A stretch of DNA of 64,000 nt from contig CM056743.1 of the NCBI GenBank assembly GCA_029851415.1, positions 97,624,501 to 97,688,500 of the forward strand, written 5' to 3'. This document shows positions 60,555 to 64,000 of the stretch, piece after piece (the stretch's first letter is position 1; each line of letters begins with the position of its first letter). The position numbers and the translations under genes are program-made. The DNA is from Eretmocerus hayati (lineage: Eukaryota; Arthropoda; Insecta; Hymenoptera; Aphelinidae). The notes below the pieces were generated by a model, which saw nothing but the letters and a program-made list of their open reading frames with translations, had not been told where the DNA came from and did no database searches.

Positions 60555-61430
60555 TGAAGAATCACTCGCGGGGAAAAACGCTAATCCAACGTTTTTTTGA
60601 CTGATCGAAACTGATAAAAAATGAGATAACCGCACGGACACAAGTTTTCTTCTCAAGCTGCAGTCATCATCGAAAAGCACAAAAAACACCAATTGAGAAA
60701 TCACTCGCGGGGAGAAACGCTTATACACCGTTAGTTTGACTAATCAAAATCGATAAAAAATGAGATAACCGCACGGACACAGGTTTTTTCTCGAGCTGTA
60801 GATATTATCGCGAAGCACCAAAAAATACCAATTGAGAAATCACTCGCGGGGAAAAACGCTAGTCCGACGTTTTTTTGACTGATCGAAACTGATAAAAAAT
60901 GAGATAACCGCACGGACACAAGTTTTCTTCTCAAGCTGCAGATATCATCGAAAAGCACAAAAAACACCAATTGAGAAATCACTCGCGGGGAGAAACGCTT
61001 ATACACCGTCAGCTTGACTAATCAAAATTGATAAAAAATGAGATAACCGCACGGACACAGGTTTTTTCTCAAGCTGTAGATATTATCGCAAAGCACCAAA
61101 AAATACCAATTGAGAAATCACTCGCGGGGGCAAAAACCTCATACTCCGTTCTTTGACTAATCAAAATCGATAAAAAATGAGATAACCGCACGGACACAAG
61201 TTTTCTTCTCAAGCTGCAGATATCGCAAAGCACAAGAAACACTAAGTGAGAAATCACTCGCGAAGAAAAACGCACATCCACCGATATCTGGTTGATCAAA
61301 ATTGATAAAAATGAAATAACCGCACGGATACAAGCTTCCGTTTCAAGCTGTAGATCATCTCGCAGAGCACTAAAAAACATATCTCGAAAATCACTTGCAA
61401 GGTGAAGATCACAATTCGCGATCAATGACG
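60555..61430. repeat. 139-bp tandem satellite with A/B dimer structure, about 6 copies
   Basis: The marker ATGAGATAACCGCACGGACA recurs at 60,621, 60,760, 60,899, 61,038 and 61,177, exactly 139 bp apart, and in decayed form at 61,311. Two subtypes alternate: A has CGAAACTGATAAAAAATG and AAGTTTTCTTCTCAAGCTGC, B has CAAAATYGATAAAAAATG and AGGTTTTTTCTCRAGCTGTA. The order A-B-A-B-B/A indicates a 278-bp dimer. Minus-strand open frames here are repeat artefacts. Confidence 0.94.
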
Positions 61431-64000
61431 TACGTCAGTAACTTCCAAGGGTGCACTTGATAAATACTACGCCGGCGTGTGAACTTTGATTTGGAATTGA
61501 TTGAGGCATTATGCATTGAAATCTTAGAACTCGCGTCATGATAGTAGAGATGAGCCTCTGTTGTGATGAAAAACACGCGAGGAGATATACGTCAAAACAG
61601 AATACCACTTACCCGTATTGAAGACCAGAAGATGACAGGTTCTGCAATCCTTCCAAGTTGTATAAGAAATGAGCTATGGACCACCCGCTTCCAGAAAAGG
61701 ACTATTGGCAAATGACACCAAGAACTACCGCACCTGTATTTATACCAACTATTGCCGCAGCCATCGCATCGATATACCTATAGTTGAGCTTCCAACGATA
61801 TCCAACTGCCCGTGTCATTCTGGCTGATTCAAGAGTAACGACTTACTTAAAACATTTCAAGTGCCACGCAGGCACTCGAACTGGGGGAGTAAGGATCACT
61901 TTCGATCGCACAGATTTTTAAAAAAACGTTTCATACTGTCTGTTCACATATGTGGACATATTAGATGTGCAAATGAATCACTTTCTGTGTCGAAATAGAG
62001 CGGCAAAAGTACTTAAGATAAGATTAGCTGTTCAACACAAATACTAAGGTAAGAGTTCTCAACTCGCCCCATATGCCGACGTCAGGGCTGCTGTCCTTGG
62101 TAAGAAAAACCTTGAGTGACATTTCGTCGAAAATGAGATAAAAAACTACGCTATAGATCTCAGCGCGACCTATCCAATGGTGCTCGAACCATCGTGCTAT
62201 CAGTAATAGTTTCTTTTTAATGAATTGAGAAAATTTTCAAATTCCATAAGAAACCACAGAAATACTTGCACGTTTCCATCGATATCTCAGTTTCAACTTT
62301 TTGCACTTACGGTTTTTTTACCAAGGACAGCAAAGGGATGGGCGCTCGTTGCCCTTCCCGATAATTTTTTTTTACATTAATTATGTTGAAATATGAGAAA
62401 ATAAGTGGTTTGGATCGACCTCGAATGATTTCTACGTTTCACAGAAATTATTCAGTGATTTTTTCATTTTTCGTAATTGCACAGCTAAGAAGTCACCGAG
62501 GAAATTGTGTTCAGTAAAACCACCGCTAACTTAGCCAATGTCAACGTATCTTAGCGCGTTCGATTTCTTGTCTTATACCTTATAAAATCCTCTTTATAGA
62601 ATTGGAAGACTACGATTTGGACCTATTTTATGTTCAAAATAGAGCCCCCCCCTCTCATGTAATTATCTCAAAACGTTGTGCAGTACGACTTCTCTTCTAT
62701 ACTCACGTTACAAAAAGAGATCCTCACCTTCAGATTAATTTCGTTCTTACCACAAGATGCAAAGAATGTGAAATGAGAATCTTCAAAATGAGCAAGCGCT
62801 TCATCTGAAGCGGAATTTGGTCTTACAGCAAGCATCATTTGTAGCTGAATTGCAGAACTCTCAGAGGCTCATCGATGCATGTTTATATTCATAATAAGTT
62901 AGATTACACATCTTCTGCGAGAGATGAGAAAATAATTCCATATACTTTCTAAATATTTTATATATCCACGATTAAGATTTTGACGATTCGCAAAGACACA
63001 AAAATCACAATCGTGTGCAAAATTATTTGTCGAGCGGTTGAATATTCGACTTTGAACATTTCCACATGTGTAAACATGGCTCGTGCAGCAGAAGATGTGT
63101 AGGACAAAAAAATGCCTGATTCTTAGAAGATGAACCTTCATTAAGTCGAATACTCTTGACATCATCGTATTGTCTGACATGAAGGAAAAAGCTGTTTATT
63201 TTTCATCTGACGGTCGGATTTGAACGAATGTAAGATGCAACTGGGAACTAACATCAGTGTCTCTTCAGATGGCAGAAAAAAGCAATATGTCCAAATTTCA
63301 AAACTCTCCGATAAGAATAACACGGAGAAAGGATAAGAGCGCTTATCGCATGTGAGCTCCTAACAGTAAGACACTACGGCAATTTGAGAGTAAGGATCTC
63401 TTTTTGTAGTGCAGAACTCGTTCATCGCATTGAAATAGGTCGAAAATAGTGTTTTGGACAGGCGCGCCGCGGCGCAAAGCTCCAAATGCGGTTGCACGGC
63501 GATAAAAACGGATGAAAAGGATATTATGCACATTAAACCCAATTTTTGTTTTTTTGAAAAATCATGATAAGTCAGCTCCAGTTGATCGAAATTAAACGCA
63601 CTTTAGCTCTTTTCAGAGGTCTTGAAACAAGCTTCGAATTGAGTCAAAGTCCGTTCGAAAATATTGAAGCAGACCAAAATAGAAGTAAAATTACTTAATG
63701 GGGGCGAGTTGGGCACATGTCCTCTACCCTTGAGAATGGATTTTTTTGCACTTGCTGCCCGTTTTTTTCGTGATCTTTGTCATGATAACAAAATGAACGA
63801 ATAGTGCAGTACCTCGCCCCTCCATAGTTCTAGTAGTTGCACCTTGCAGTGCCATCTTAGAGAATACTGAAAATCGAGAATGCATTTACTCAATTCAATT
63901 GCAGAGTAATGCGTGAACAAACGTGAACAACGAAATTGTCACTATAGGGGCAAAAGTTATCGCTCAGCATATGAATGCGCACCTGCTTTGTCTGCACGTG
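61431..64000. other. Anonymous sequence, no supported gene
   Basis: Apart from one hairpin element (62,090-62,331), I see only short open frames without motifs. CpG occurs in patches (GGCGCGCCGCGGCGC near 63,460). A host gene with very short exons cannot be excluded from sequence alone. Confidence 0.4.
62090..62331. mobile_element. 242-bp MITE with GCTGTCCTTGGTA ends
   Basis: GCTGTCCTTGGTAAGAAAAA at the left is inverted as TTTTTTTACCAAGGACAGC at the right, about 20 bp of paired ends around an unpaired interior. The target duplication is unclear. Confidence 0.65.

Noticed and set aside
60546..61425. Minus-strand open frames with a repeated MYKRFSPRVISQLVFF start
   Set aside because: The protein repeats exactly follow the 139-bp satellite; the frames exist because 278 bp plus chance keep them open.

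Overview
This window looks like gene-poor, repeat-rich heterochromatin from an animal nuclear genome, most likely an arthropod and possibly an insect; the species cannot be named from the sequence. I found no intact host gene. Recognisable coding sequence is limited to decayed mobile-element proteins: two CACTA/EnSpm-like transposase relatives, one BED-finger hAT transposase, one non-LTR retrotransposon reverse transcriptase, one Helitron/PIF1-type helicase end and one weak Copia-gag-like fragment. All carry stops, frameshifts, deletions or nested insertions. There are no operons, Shine-Dalgarno sites or CRISPR arrays.

Layout. From 1 to about 20,060 lies a higher-order satellite of about 826 bp per unit. 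Each well-preserved unit contains three adjacent subunits of 76-77 bp with a strongly conserved core (CGGCGGTTATCTCCCACGAG). Mobile elements interrupt the array: a 137-bp hairpin, a 2,191-bp inverted-repeat element, a 695-bp element, an element of about 2 kb ending in a perfect 194-bp palindrome, and a 1,061-bp TA-flanked foldback. At 21,027-21,480 a minus-strand helicase remnant abuts a second higher-order array (about 835 bp per unit, 21,481-25,870) that carries the same 76-bp core plus a piece resembling the helicase DNA. From 26 to 33 kb the sequence is mostly anonymous, with a small inverted-repeat element and a TA-flanked foldback that contains a second, oppositely oriented 2,191-bp element.

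From 34.0 to 39.5 kb a plus-strand CACTA-like pseudogene is split by a 2,940-bp inverted-repeat element that itself holds further foldbacks and a minisatellite. A 184-bp satellite fills 41.54-43.08 kb. From 43.3 to 46.5 kb four inverted-repeat elements lie nearly end to end. At 47.4-49.6 kb a LINE reverse transcriptase is split by a 1.34-kb foldback with a tRNA-like module in each arm. At 49.98-50.94 kb a foldback carries three tandem copies of the 76-bp satellite unit in one arm and one in the other. Further right are more hairpin elements, a minus-strand CACTA-like pseudogene (53.45-55.9 kb), a minus-strand hAT pseudogene (57.1-59.5 kb) and a 139-bp satellite built from alternating A/B dimers (60.55-61.43 kb).

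The most interesting relation is between satellites and transposons. The same 76-bp unit occurs alone or as a short tandem run inside a foldback transposon, as triplets inside an 826-bp higher-order repeat, and again in an 835-bp repeat next to Helitron-like helicase DNA. This suggests mobile elements seeded the large arrays. Because the satellite supplies many uninterrupted copies, several target-site duplications could be read directly against empty sites.
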